A DNA stretch of 64,000 nt from Deltaproteobacteria bacterium (GCA_016875195.1 VGRY01000001.1:1-64000), one strand, 5' to 3'; counted from the stretch's first letter, positions 35,243 to 43,882 are shown. Made by a program: numbers and translations. The notes: generated from the letters alone by a model not told the origin.

Positions 35243-35345
35243 AAATCCCCCTCAATCCCCTTTTGCCTGTCTATGACAGGGAAAAGATTACCAAAGGGGA
35301 TTGTTAATAATTTCTCCCCTTTGGCAAAGGGGAGGTAGAGGGGAT
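35243..35345. repeat. C/G-rich palindromic repeat array
   Basis: AATCCCCCTCAATCCCC and CCTTTTGCC are mirrored by CCCCTTTGGCAAAGGGG and AGGTAGAGGGGATT. It runs up to the start of the DUF2784 gene and supplies its upstream region. Confidence 0.55.
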
Positions 35346-35357
35346 TTTCCAAAAATT

Positions 35358-35711
35358 ATGACTCCATTGGTTTACAAGATTCTTGCAGATAGTGTTGTCC
35401 TGATCCATTTTCTCTGGATCGTCTTCCTCTTTCTGGGTGGCCTGTGGGGGAGGCGAAACAAAGTTCTAAAAATATTCCATCTCTCCGGCCTCGGTTTTGC
35501 TCTCGTCATCCAAATAGTCGACTGGTTCTGTCCCCTCACCCACCTCGAAGTTTGGCTGAGGGGAAAACATCATCCGGATCTCGCCTACGCTGGGTCATTC
35601 ATCATCCACTATATGGAGAGAATCGTCTATATGGAGATTTCCAGAACAATCGTTCTCCTGTTCACCATCCTGCTCCTATGCTTCAATATCTGGATTTATC
35701 TCCGAAAATAG
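35358..35711 (+). CDS. DUF2784 family membrane protein
   Basis: 117 residues with three or four hydrophobic segments. The family pattern is seen in LADSVVLIHFLWIVFLFLGG, DWFCPLTHLE and the final YMEISRTIV block. Function is unknown. The frame is open from 35301, but the first 19 codons are repeat sequence, so the ATG at 35358 is preferred. Spacing to the M42 peptidase gene is 49 bases, so the two may be cotranscribed. Confidence 0.83.
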   Translation: MTPLVYKILADSVVLIHFLWIVFLFLGGLWGRRNKVLKIFHLSGLGFALVIQIVDWFCPLTHLEVWLRGKHHPDLAYAGSFIIHYMERIVYMEISRTIVLLFTILLLCFNIWIYLRK

Positions 35712-35760
35712 GTAAAAATAGGTCTCATCCACAAAAACAGAGCAAAGTGAGGATCAAAAA

Positions 35761-36852
35761 ATGGCGCAAAAAAATCAAATCATGTTTGAACGATTTCAGA
35801 AATTGGTTGCTATCCCGGGAGGAAGCGGATTTGAAGAGAAGGTGATTGAGTTTGTTTCCGAAGAGCTGAAAAAGAGTCTCTCCGATGTCTCCGTCGATCC
35901 CATGGGAAATGTGGTTGGAAAGGTCGGAAAAGGATCAAAATCGGTGATGGTCTGCGTTCACACGGATGAGATGTGTTTGCTCGTCAAGTATATCGACCCA
36001 AAAGGCTATATCTTCTTCGACCTCAATGGAATGTTCGATGAAAGGGTATTGCTGAGCACCAAGGTCGATATTTGTACTGACAAAGGCATCTATACCGGCG
36101 TGGTCGGAGTGAAAAACCGACATTTGATGAGCGCTGAAGATCTGAAACGGCCTATTTCCGTCTCAGAACTCTGGATCGATATTGGAGCGGAGAGTGCAGA
36201 AGAAGTGCGATCCTGGGGGATTGAGATCGGCGATCCCATTGTCTATCACCCCCATTTTCAATCTGTCGGAAAGGACACCATCATCAGCAAATCGATCGAC
36301 AACCGTGCGGGTTGCACTGTTCTCATCGAATTAGCGGAAAGGATGAAAAAGGAGAAACTCGACTATCAGCTATTCCTCGTGGCTGCGGTTCAGGAGGAAG
36401 TGGGTTCTAGAGGAGCCAAAGTCGCAGCCCAGGCTCTCAATCCGGATATGGCGATCGTGGTTGACACCGTTCCTGCGGCTGATCCAATCACCCCTCCTCA
36501 ACTAGCTACGGATGAGTGCGGAAAGGGACCGGTCATCCGCTCTATGGATGTCAACGCCCTTGGACAGGGAACGATCTATTCAAAGAAGATTCGACAACGG
36601 CTTATTACGACAGCCGTAAAACATAAAATTCCTCACCAGAAGGATATTTTTAAGACCTGGACAGATGCTTCCACCATCCACACCTCAGGAAAAGGAATCC
36701 CCTGCGGTGGAGTCTACATCCCCAGGCGCTACAGCCATTCGCCAGGGGAGCTAATCAAATGGTCTGACGTAGAAAGATCAGCAGATTTACTTTATCTTTT
36801 CTTAAAGGGCCTCCGCTCCTCAGACATCGACAACCTGATCCGCAAGGTCTGA
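35761..36852 (+). CDS. M42-family metalloaminopeptidase
   Basis: 363 residues of the M42 (glutamyl aminopeptidase/cellulase M) family. Metal ligands and catalytic residues are visible in CVHTDE (H and D), SIDNRAG, AAVQEEVGSRGA (catalytic EE), VVDTVPA and the late RRYSHSPGE. It is a cytoplasmic, often tetrahedral peptidase that trims N-terminal residues from peptides. The common HMDE box reads HTDE here, a mild change that keeps the ligands. The ATG at 35761 has GAGGATCAAAAA upstream. Confidence 0.9.
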   Translation: MAQKNQIMFERFQKLVAIPGGSGFEEKVIEFVSEELKKSLSDVSVDPMGNVVGKVGKGSKSVMVCVHTDEMCLLVKYIDPKGYIFFDLNGMFDERVLLSTKVDICTDKGIYTGVVGVKNRHLMSAEDLKRPISVSELWIDIGAESAEEVRSWGIEIGDPIVYHPHFQSVGKDTIISKSIDNRAGCTVLIELAERMKKEKLDYQLFLVAAVQEEVGSRGAKVAAQALNPDMAIVVDTVPAADPITPPQLATDECGKGPVIRSMDVNALGQGTIYSKKIRQRLITTAVKHKIPHQKDIFKTWTDASTIHTSGKGIPCGGVYIPRRYSHSPGELIKWSDVERSADLLYLFLKGLRSSDIDNLIRKV

Positions 36853-36908
36853 ACGGATTTCATTTTATGAAAGTCAGCTCTTCTGGTTTTTCCATAGAAA
36901 ATAATATA

Positions 36909-36941
36909 CCGTTCGCCCTGAGCCTGTCGAATGGTGAACGG
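36909..36941. repeat. TTCGCCCTGAGC palindromic repeat
   Basis: CCGTTCGCCCTGAGC is mirrored by GTCGAATGGTGAACGG. It is related to the inner module of the 132-bp element copy C at 60363-60494. The 318-bp spacer 36853-37170 holds this repeat and the toxin-antitoxin promoter, and nothing else I can name. Confidence 0.55.
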
Positions 36942-37062
36942 TATCCAGTTGTTTCTGAATAACTCCCCTACCCCCTCCAAACCCTCCCCGAAGAACCCCA
37001 AAGTCAAATGAACCATTGACTCTTTCTTGAACTTTTCACTTCCCAGAAGTTTAAAAAAGGTG

Positions 37063-37085
37063 TATATTACAATTTGTATTTACAA
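37063..37085 (+). promoter_or_regulatory. Candidate promoter -10 and operator of the toxin-antitoxin pair
   Basis: TATATT (37063-37068) resembles a -10 box. It overlaps alternating inverted repeats TACAA-T-TTGTA (37068-37078) and TTGTA-TT-TACAA (37074-37085). This is the arrangement expected for antitoxin autoregulation. No convincing -35 is present. Confidence 0.35.
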
Positions 37086-37170
37086 TGAAAAATCTTACAG
37101 ACTCGTTAGAATAGAGGGCGATAGATATAATATGAAATGGATAGTTTGAAAAGAGGATTAAAGAGACAGG

Positions 37171-37431
37171 ATGAAGATAGATGGCATTATTTGGCTGAGA
37201 GACATTGCCGATAAACTGGAATTTAAGCATAATGTTACTATAGAGGAAGTGGAAGAAACACTGAATAATAAACCTAAATTCCGCTTTGTTGAAAAAGGCC
37301 AAAGAAAGGGTGAAGATGTCTATATGGCATTGGGCCGAACTGATTCAGGAAGACATTTATCTGTCCTCTTTATTTACAAGAGGACGAAGGAAACACTTAT
37401 TTTAAGCGCCAGGGATATGGCAGATAAATAG
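37171..37431 (+). CDS. BrnT-like toxin of a type II toxin-antitoxin system
   Basis: 86 residues resembling BrnT/DUF4258-type ribonuclease toxins: a short N-terminal strand (IIWLRDIADKLEFKHNVTIEE), an EVEETL helix, and the closing strand pattern YMALGRT...LSVLFIYKR...LILSARDMADK, comparable to the SARDM..KE end of BrnT. It lacks a strong ribosome-binding site. The gene is 10 bases upstream of a CopG-type antitoxin, toxin first, as is usual for BrnTA. Confidence 0.72.
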   Translation: MKIDGIIWLRDIADKLEFKHNVTIEEVEETLNNKPKFRFVEKGQRKGEDVYMALGRTDSGRHLSVLFIYKRTKETLILSARDMADK

Positions 37432-37441
37432 AGGAAACAAT

Positions 37442-37723
37442 ATGGAAAAAAATAAATCAAAAACTTTACCCCGTTCAAACTCTATCAAAGAACTTATAGA
37501 CCTCTTTGAAACTCATGACATGGGTGATTATTGGGAAGAAATGCCTGAAGCTCATTTTGAGGTTAATATTAAGAAACGAAAGCATTTGGTTGCACTTGAG
37601 GAAGATATCGTTGGCAAACTTACTGAAATAGCCAAATCAAAGAAGGTTTCATCGCAGTCACTAATTAATGCATGGTTGAAAGATAAAATACGCAGGTCAA
37701 CCAAGATTCAAAAAGTTGCCTAA
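37442..37723 (+). CDS. CopG-family antitoxin
   Basis: 93 residues. The N-terminal FETHDMGDYWEEMPEAHFEV is the CopG-antitoxin type neutralisation region; the C-terminal half (EEDIVGKLTEIAKSKKVSSQSLINAWLKDKI) is a ribbon-helix-helix DNA-binding domain. It should bind the BrnT-like toxin encoded just upstream and repress the shared promoter. Confidence 0.8.
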   Translation: MEKNKSKTLPRSNSIKELIDLFETHDMGDYWEEMPEAHFEVNIKKRKHLVALEEDIVGKLTEIAKSKKVSSQSLINAWLKDKIRRSTKIQKVA

Positions 37724-37770
37724 CACTTATAATGCCTCCACATTGCTTTTCCCGATAGGAGGTTTAAACC

Positions 37771-37989
37771 ATGAAACTCAATTATTACCCGGAGACCGAT
37801 TCACTTTATATTGATCTATCTCAGAAAACAAGTATGGAAAGCAAGGAGATCTCTGAAGGTATTGTCCTTGATTATGACGCCGAAGGTCATTTGGTAGGCA
37901 TCGACATCGACAATGCCAGCAAAAAAGTCCAGCTTAAAGAACTGATTCTCAGCAGGCTTCCATCTAACGTTCATACAGTGGCGGCATAA
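37771..37989 (+). CDS. DUF2283 family protein
   Basis: 72 residues with the DUF2283 pattern: YYPETDSLYIDLS near the start and ISEGIVLDYDAEGHLVGIDIDNAS. Proteins of this family are often encoded next to DUF4258/BrnT-like toxins and may be small antitoxin-like partners. AGGAGG stands eight bases before the ATG. It lies 47 bases after the CopG gene. Confidence 0.82.
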   Translation: MKLNYYPETDSLYIDLSQKTSMESKEISEGIVLDYDAEGHLVGIDIDNASKKVQLKELILSRLPSNVHTVAA

Positions 37990-38181
37990 CACGATCCTTC
38001 CTCGCTGATAGAGAACAGGTCGAGAATCACCTATCAAATCATTCCAGCAAATGGCTGATAGCCGCCACTTACGTCGTTCGTTATGCCAAATTATTAATCG
38101 TTGGATCCTGTGATCATATCAGAGTGAACATTTGTGAACTTTGCACCTCTTTTCCCAAGAGCTCCTTCCTGAAAGAGAGAT

Positions 38182-38208
38182 TTGACAAGTTTGATCACAA
38201 GATATAGA
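38182..38208 (+). promoter_or_regulatory. Candidate promoter for the 266-residue protein
   Basis: TTGACA (38182-38187), a 15-bp spacer and TATAGA (38203-38208). The spacer is short. It lies about 50 bases upstream of the ATG at 38262. Confidence 0.35.
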
Positions 38209-38261
38209 TTTCAATTAATAATCATTACATCGAAATGGATTAATACACACGAGATTTACCA

Positions 38262-39062
38262 ATGGAAACCGGACGTAATATTACTCACTTACTGTTTATC
38301 CTAATTATTTCAGTAACACTTTCTTGTGCTTCCTATCTTCGAACAGGATCAGAGCAAAAACGTGATTTCAGTTTTGTCATACCCTGTGAATGGGCTAATG
38401 ATGAGGGGACCTGTCTTTTGGGCAAATATAAGGCTGGTCTTACGGTTACTCTGCTTGAAAAGGGACTCTCCAAACCGTGTATTACAAAGTCTGCAAAGAG
38501 CGGGGAGTATGAGCGGGAGATCGGAGGGCAATTATTATTTACAAAGGTCGATGTGGTAAATGATTGTGGCTCAACAGATTTATATAGCGTGGCCGTCTTA
38601 AGATTTCATGTCTGGGACTATGAAATCCTTTTATTGGAAGAAATCCTTGAAAGGGAACGCATTAAATTCTTGGACACTTTTGTTCGATCTTCAACTGTCT
38701 TAGAGAGTCTTCGAAAAAAGGCACAAGGCCTTATTCCAGGAGAAATCAGCGAGATAGAAAATGAATTACCAAAGCTATATCGCTATCCAATCCCTAAAAT
38801 GGATGTACTTATTGTAGCATATGACGAGTTAGAAGATGGTCATTGTTGCTCAGGACCCAGGGTAATTGTGATCAACAGCATAGTTTATCCATTAACGGGG
38901 TGGTGTTCTTATCCGTTCATGAGGATATTCCGTCTGAATGGGAAATATTATCTTGAATCAGGTTCTGCTTGCTGCGGTTGTGGTATTACGATAAAAGAAC
39001 TTTTCAAGATTGAGCCCACAAGACTCGTTAAGGTTCACAGTGACGGGAGCTTATCAGACTAA
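38262..39062 (+). CDS. Unrecognised exported, cysteine-rich protein
   Basis: I do not recognise this 266-residue protein. The first 25 residues are a signal sequence (THLLFILIISVTLSCAS); the cysteine could be a lipoprotein site although the preceding TLS is not a classic lipobox. The mature part has paired cysteines (CC at DGHCCSG and ACCGCG) and several single ones, suggesting disulfides or metal binding. An EEILERERIKF helix lies in the middle. It stands alone after the DUF2283 gene. The 294-bp spacer behind it shows no feature. Confidence 0.62.
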   Translation: METGRNITHLLFILIISVTLSCASYLRTGSEQKRDFSFVIPCEWANDEGTCLLGKYKAGLTVTLLEKGLSKPCITKSAKSGEYEREIGGQLLFTKVDVVNDCGSTDLYSVAVLRFHVWDYEILLLEEILERERIKFLDTFVRSSTVLESLRKKAQGLIPGEISEIENELPKLYRYPIPKMDVLIVAYDELEDGHCCSGPRVIVINSIVYPLTGWCSYPFMRIFRLNGKYYLESGSACCGCGITIKELFKIEPTRLVKVHSDGSLSD

Positions 39063-39356
39063 AAAAAGTTATTAGTAGCCCGAGGGTGGGCTTTTGCCCG
39101 CTGGGATTTTACCTTTTCTCGATATCTGTGATTATAGAAGGAAACCCCCACTGCACTCTTGTTGCAACCTGCCCTTTATGCATGTTTCACCTGATAATCC
39201 TTGCACGTCAGAAATATCTCAAGGTGAAGGATAGTAGGTGTTATACGTAACATATTCTGCTTTTTAAATGGTTACTTAGGTCAAATCCTATTCAGGGTCT
39301 CTTACCCCTCACTCTATTTCCCTCACGAGTGAAAAGGAAAGGGTGGGAGATTAATA

Positions 39357-39935
39357 CTACCTCAATCCGTCCTCTTTCTTGGCTTCTTCTTTTTTCAGGC
39401 CGCCAATGCGTGGATGAGGTCTGCCTGAATCCGTGACTACGATGGCAACGAGGATCTCATCAGACCGTGGGGCATCCGGAACTCTCACGGTCATGGCATC
39501 GAAGTGAGTGCGGACAAAGGCCGCATCTTTGTAATGGAGCGGCACATCGATCTCTGTTCCCGGTCCCCCCATCTTTTTAGCTGATGGAATAATGGCTTTT
39601 CCACTGCCGACAGCTTCCCTCAATGGCGTACCGAGTTTGGGGTGAAGGATGGCTGCAGCGTGTTCAAGCTCCCCATCTCCCCCGACGATCGCAGCCTTCC
39701 CATAACTCTCCGCCTTCGCGGGAGCTATCTTTAACGCCTCAACCGCCTTCTTTCCCAATATCCCACCCAGCGCCTCACCGATGTCGATCAGTTCATCCAA
39801 TTTCTCTACATACTTCCCTGCAAAGGGATTCTTGATCACGGCTACAGCAGCCGCTTTCCGGGTCGGAGGATCAACCTTCTTTCCCCCTTCCACAACCGTC
39901 TCTTCCACAATGGTGACATATTTTCGGACTTCCAT
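39357..39935 (-). CDS. Amino-acid-synthesis (AA_synth, PF06684) family protein
   Basis: 192 residues with the AA_synth family pattern: MEVRKYVTIVEETVVEGG, AVAVIKNPFAG, GEALGGILGKKA, SYGKAAIVGGDGELEHAAAI and HYKDAAFVRTHFDAM. The biochemical role is unknown. The start at 39935 has GGAGG eight bases upstream and is preferred to the ATG at 39953, which overlaps that site. It is the last gene of the probable nicotinate operon; spacing to the previous gene is a ~95-bp repeat. A role in ring-opening, amide handling or a side product is possible but not shown. Confidence 0.82.
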   Translation of the reverse strand: MEVRKYVTIVEETVVEGGKKVDPPTRKAAAVAVIKNPFAGKYVEKLDELIDIGEALGGILGKKAVEALKIAPAKAESYGKAAIVGGDGELEHAAAILHPKLGTPLREAVGSGKAIIPSAKKMGGPGTEIDVPLHYKDAAFVRTHFDAMTVRVPDAPRSDEILVAIVVTDSGRPHPRIGGLKKEEAKKEDGLR

Positions 39936-39959
39936 TTTTTCATTCCTCCCCATAGTATA

Positions 39960-40026
39960 TTAAATTTCAGATTTTAGATTTCAAATTTTTCCCTTATCCA
40001 ATTTGCGATAAGAAATTTGCAATTTG
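39960..40026. repeat. AT-rich word-array palindrome
   Basis: TTTCAGATTTTAGATTTCAAATTT is mirrored by AAATTTGCAATTTGAAATC. It fills the spacer between the last two operon genes. Confidence 0.45.
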
Positions 40027-40029
40027 AAA

Positions 40030-40914
40030 TCAAATAATTTTCTTTAAACAATGTTCTATTGAATCTGTCCAGACAACTTTTCCTTGTAGAGCGATTAAGG
40101 CTCCGTGAATCAATCCTTTCTGTTGGATCGTACATGCCTTTGCAAGACCGTTGTCCAATGCCTCGTCAATTTTTTCCTGGGCCAATCTTCCTACCTTAAC
40201 AGTGACCCATTCGCCGGTAATATCCGTATTGGGATATATTCTCTCGGCAAGAGTTCTGGAGATATTCGGATCATTCACATTGGTGAAATTTCCGATGACG
40301 GTCGCTGCAGCATCGGCAAGGGAGACGTTCTCGGCAAGTACTGTTGCTGCCGAAGCAATGCCTTTGGTGAAACTCCTCCCCCCCAGACCGCTTGTCGCCA
40401 CTCCCCCTATTCCCATGGTTGAATCGATTGAAATAAGGTAACTAGGTTCTTTTGCAGTGATCTCTGTTTTGACTCCTACTTTGGCCACCTCCCCTTCCCT
40501 TATTCGGATAGCAATATCCCCTCCATTGTCCACGATGACCTTTGTCCCACCCCTGCTGAAGATAAAATCAGCAACCATCTCAGAGGTTGTTCCTGCAACC
40601 GCAGCAAGAGGCGTTAAATCCGTTTCTCCGACCTGCTGAGTTACTCGAATCATTCTTCGAACAATCTCAGGGTAAATATCTTTTATCTCCAGGGTCAGGC
40701 TTTTACTCTTTATAATAGATAGGCATTTCGACAGATCGTCGAGCAAACCCATGGCAAAATGAGCCCCCTCTTCCGCTAATTTTGGAAGAGGCTCTCCATG
40801 TTCAGAGACAGAGATGAACATCCGCATTGGACCATAGTCCAGAAGGATGGTTCCATTGGGCAAGGTTTGGATAAAGTTGCTATTTTGCAACCTCTGTACC
40901 GCTTTCGTTGTCAT
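40030..40914 (-). CDS. UPF0280 (ApbE-like) family protein
   Basis: 294 residues. The UPF0280 pattern is clear: GPMRMFISV, TPLAAVAGTTSEMVADF, VDNGGDIAI, IGGVATSGLGGRSFTKGIASAATV and ADAAATVIGNF. The family is related to ApbE flavin transferases (NGGDI and the T-fold-like core). It lies directly behind the 6-hydroxynicotinate reductase gene, an enzyme reported to carry covalent flavin in Eubacterium barkeri, so a flavin-attachment role is an attractive inference. The ATG at 40914 follows an in-frame TTG and lacks a clear ribosome-binding site. Confidence 0.85.
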   Translation of the reverse strand: MTTKAVQRLQNSNFIQTLPNGTILLDYGPMRMFISVSEHGEPLPKLAEEGAHFAMGLLDDLSKCLSIIKSKSLTLEIKDIYPEIVRRMIRVTQQVGETDLTPLAAVAGTTSEMVADFIFSRGGTKVIVDNGGDIAIRIREGEVAKVGVKTEITAKEPSYLISIDSTMGIGGVATSGLGGRSFTKGIASAATVLAENVSLADAAATVIGNFTNVNDPNISRTLAERIYPNTDITGEWVTVKVGRLAQEKIDEALDNGLAKACTIQQKGLIHGALIALQGKVVWTDSIEHCLKKII

Positions 40915-40917
40915 CAA

Positions 40918-41056
40918 TTAAATTCCAATAACCAAATCCCAAATTACAAATAATTACCAATTACCCAATGATCGAATTTCAAAACAAATCTGTTTGGGAC
41001 ATTTGAAATTGGAATTTGGATATTGTTTGGGATTTGGTGCTTGAAAATTGGTGCTT
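40918..41056. repeat. Word-array palindrome (CCAAAT/ATTTGG family)
   Basis: ATTCCAATAACCAAATCCCAAATTAC on the left; GAAATTGGAATTTGGATATTGTTTGGGATTTGG on the right. Relatives are at 43896-44088 and 58985-59110. Confidence 0.6.
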
Positions 41057-41060
41057 CTTT

Positions 41061-42581
41061 CTATCTCTGCAACACTTCTTCCAATTTCCGAATTGCCTCT
41101 TTATGTCCTCCTATCTCCTGATACTCTTCCAATCTCATCGTATATTCGAGAGGGACAACCGTCGCAGGGGTGGGGACATAAGTGAATGCCCTCACCATCA
41201 CCTTCTCCACGTCAACCAGGAAAGTGATTCCGCCTCCGGGTAGAATATAGGTCGGCGCTCCTCCCACGGTCAGCCTCGCCCGATTCTGATGAATGGCTTG
41301 ATTCAATCTCACTGGAATTTTTGTCACTCCTGCCCTGGCGCTTCCACCTGCACCACCCACATAGATAGCCGAAACCCTCGACGGCTGGCAGTTAGAAGCC
41401 ATCATATCGATTGCCCTTTTTGCTGTGGGCGTTAAATCCACATGAACAAATTTACCTTTCTCATTTAGACGAAACATCGCTGCCCGTTCTGCGGTTGTCT
41501 CTGTGATGAGGACGGTCATGCCGGGTTTTGAGATCTTTGGATCAAAATCCTCGATAATTTCGATTGGGCTCTCGATAGGCGTCCCGCCCCATCCCTTACC
41601 ATGTTCACCAAAGTATCGGCCAGGAGTGGACCGCCTTGCCCTCAACTTTAAACCGCTATATTTTGCACCCAATTCTCTGCCGGCAGCGTGTTCCGTGAAT
41701 TGCCCGATGAGATGGGAATCAAGAACAACCACCTCATCTGCTGCATCCAGGTAATACCTTCCGAAGAGTCCCATGGAGGCACTGCCGCAACCGACCCTCA
41801 TCCTGGTACCTGTTTCGCCATTGATAATAGGAGCCTTCCCCACCTGAAGAGCTATCTCAGCTCCATCTTCTACTTTGAGACGCACTTCTCTCCGGTTAGC
41901 GATATTGACAATCAGTTTGGCAACGGTAAGACCCTCCTCGCCGGTGAGCAGATTGACTCCCCCAAGCGAGAGAATCTTAGAGCCATACTCCTCTGTGCAA
42001 AGATGGCCGACCCTCTTCTTTCCAATGAGAACTGGAGCGCCTTCTTTACCAACATTTATATCCGTGTCGATCTTCACCTTGACGCCGCTGTAGCTCATGG
42101 GAGCTTCGGTCACTACGGTGACAACATCTATTCCATCCACTTTAGACTGGACGATATAGGGAGCAGGTTTGGTATCGGGGTAAGTGGTCCCGGCGCCGAT
42201 GCCAGTGATCAATGGTTTTCGGATGGCTTCTTCGTGATCCGAGCCTATGATCTCCCTGACATCTTCATAAGATTGAAGCGGGATATTCCGGATGAGCACC
42301 CCATCCTGATTGACGAATCGCTGACAGGCCCCTGTGTTTCCAATCTTAATGATGCAATTAATCGGGCATGACGCACATTGAACACTCCCTTTTTCAGGTA
42401 TTGGCTGGGGGGCAATCGCCTCTGTTGGGCAGACCTTTGTGCAGGCTTTACAATCGACACAGATATCGGAGATGGATGCTTTTTTCTTCTTCCCTTTTAC
42501 CTTCTCCAGGGTGATGGCTGAAAGGGGGCAGGTTTCCACGCACAATCCACACCCAATACAGGTCTCCCAATCGACAATCAT
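41061..42581 (-). CDS. hnr: 6-hydroxynicotinate reductase-like Fe-S flavoprotein
   Basis: 506 residues. Two ferredoxin motifs open the protein (CIGCGLCVETCPL at 8-20 and CVDCKACTKVCPT), followed by an extra cysteine set CASCPINC. The remaining ~400 residues have no common redox fold that I can name beyond glycine-rich segments (GIGAGTTYPDTKPAPYI, GCGSASMG, GGAGGSARAG). The architecture and neighbours match Hnr of Eubacterium barkeri, which reduces 6-hydroxynicotinate to 1,4,5,6-tetrahydro-6-oxonicotinate and contains covalent flavin, one 2Fe-2S and two 4Fe-4S clusters. Enamidase lies immediately upstream and the nicotinate dehydrogenase genes beyond it. Confidence 0.83.
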   Translation of the reverse strand: MIVDWETCIGCGLCVETCPLSAITLEKVKGKKKKASISDICVDCKACTKVCPTEAIAPQPIPEKGSVQCASCPINCIIKIGNTGACQRFVNQDGVLIRNIPLQSYEDVREIIGSDHEEAIRKPLITGIGAGTTYPDTKPAPYIVQSKVDGIDVVTVVTEAPMSYSGVKVKIDTDINVGKEGAPVLIGKKRVGHLCTEEYGSKILSLGGVNLLTGEEGLTVAKLIVNIANRREVRLKVEDGAEIALQVGKAPIINGETGTRMRVGCGSASMGLFGRYYLDAADEVVVLDSHLIGQFTEHAAGRELGAKYSGLKLRARRSTPGRYFGEHGKGWGGTPIESPIEIIEDFDPKISKPGMTVLITETTAERAAMFRLNEKGKFVHVDLTPTAKRAIDMMASNCQPSRVSAIYVGGAGGSARAGVTKIPVRLNQAIHQNRARLTVGGAPTYILPGGGITFLVDVEKVMVRAFTYVPTPATVVPLEYTMRLEEYQEIGGHKEAIRKLEEVLQR

Positions 42582-42595
42582 GGTTTTAATCCCTC

Positions 42596-42712
42596 TTAGG
42601 GTTCAAGGATTCGAGGGTTCTTGGGTTCAAGGAATAAAAAATATTTTGTATTAATCCCATTGCTTGTAAGTTCTTTGCTTGACCCCTTGAATCCTTGACC
42701 CCTTGGCCCCTG
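42596..42712. repeat. Word-array palindrome (CTTGAACCC family)
   Basis: GGGTTCAAGGATTCGAGGG and TTGGGTTCAAGG on the left; CTTGACCCCTTGAATCCTTGACCCCTTGG on the right. It separates enamidase from hnr. Confidence 0.6.
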
Positions 42713-42715
42713 TTA

Positions 42716-43882
42716 TTACAGCTTACTCGTTACGATTTTTCGATTGGGGGGCGGGGTGTTGCGGCTCACCCCAATCTTCATCTGGCCATCGATCAAAACA
42801 GCCGCAATCCCCGGGATGTCACCAGCCTCAATGGCGGAAAGCGCATCTTTACCCACCGAACCAATAGGAGCATCCATAATGACCAGGTCTGCCTCCTTGC
42901 CAACCCCAATGATACCCCTGTTCAATTTAAAAACCTTTGCCGTATTGCCAGTTGCCATGGCAATGGCTTCCTCTGCTTTCACATCGCAAAGGGAAGCAAG
43001 GAAGTTGATGACTCTTAGAATTCCCAGGGGAATCACGCCAGTTCCCGAGGGAGCATCGTTTCCAATGATGATTCGGGGATAGGCTTTTAACTCTTTTACG
43101 ATCTTCATCACATCCACAATCATCTTCGAGTTGCCACAGTGGGAAATCTCCAGGGTCATAGATGTCTTTCGAATCAACTTTTCTGCTTCTGCAAGGGATA
43201 CGGCAGTGGGACCTCCATTGATATGGGAGACAATATCCGGATCGGTTGCGATCACATCATCAGCGGGAACCGTTGAACTTCCGGGAATCGAAGTTCCTCC
43301 GGTATGCATCATCACCACCATCCCGTACCTCTTCGCCCACTTGACCATAGGCGCAGCCTCTTTGGGACTCTTGACGCTGCCCAACCCGATCTCTGCCACC
43401 ACTTTCACGCCTTCTCTTGCCAACTCTTCAAAATCCTTCTCCTGGAGGCCTGACTCAAGGATGATGCTTCCACCCAGCACTTTCACACCCGAGGGCCTGG
43501 CGCTGGCAAAAGATTTGGCAGCGAGAATGGCAAGGGCCTTTGTCCCGGCCACATCCTTAGGCCTGCCCGGAAGGTGAACCTCTCCCGCCGAAATGGCAGT
43601 GGTCACTCCTCCGTGAAGAGATGACTCGATGAAGTCAATCATCTTCTGTCTTGGTGTGAAGTCTCCGAGAACAGGGTGGCAGTGGGAATCGATCAATCCT
43701 GGGGTTACTGTCATCCCTCCGGCATCGATCACCTGCTCAACCCCTATTTTATCGAAATCACTCTCTTGGCCTATTGCTTGAATCAACCCTCCCTCAATGA
43801 TCAAGGCATCCGCATTCAAGAGAGGATTAGAAATGTCTCCGGAAACCAGAGTCCCAATATTTTTAATCATCAATTTTCCCAT
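42716..43882 (-). CDS. ena: Enamidase (amidohydrolase family)
   Basis: 388 residues. It hydrolyses 1,4,5,6-tetrahydro-6-oxonicotinate to ammonia and 2-formylglutarate. Diagnostic blocks are LIDSHCHP (metal HxH), ESSLHGGVTTAISAGEVHLPG, MMHTGGTSIPGSST, SHINGGPTAVS, GNDAPSGTGVIPLGILR and SRNTPPPNRK; these correspond closely to what I recall of E. barkeri enamidase, an Fe-Zn enzyme. Length is as expected. GGAGG precedes the ATG at 43882. It sits between the MoCo subunit and hnr genes, in pathway order on the minus strand. Confidence 0.92.
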   Translation of the reverse strand: MGKLMIKNIGTLVSGDISNPLLNADALIIEGGLIQAIGQESDFDKIGVEQVIDAGGMTVTPGLIDSHCHPVLGDFTPRQKMIDFIESSLHGGVTTAISAGEVHLPGRPKDVAGTKALAILAAKSFASARPSGVKVLGGSIILESGLQEKDFEELAREGVKVVAEIGLGSVKSPKEAAPMVKWAKRYGMVVMMHTGGTSIPGSSTVPADDVIATDPDIVSHINGGPTAVSLAEAEKLIRKTSMTLEISHCGNSKMIVDVMKIVKELKAYPRIIIGNDAPSGTGVIPLGILRVINFLASLCDVKAEEAIAMATGNTAKVFKLNRGIIGVGKEADLVIMDAPIGSVGKDALSAIEAGDIPGIAAVLIDGQMKIGVSRNTPPPNRKIVTSKL

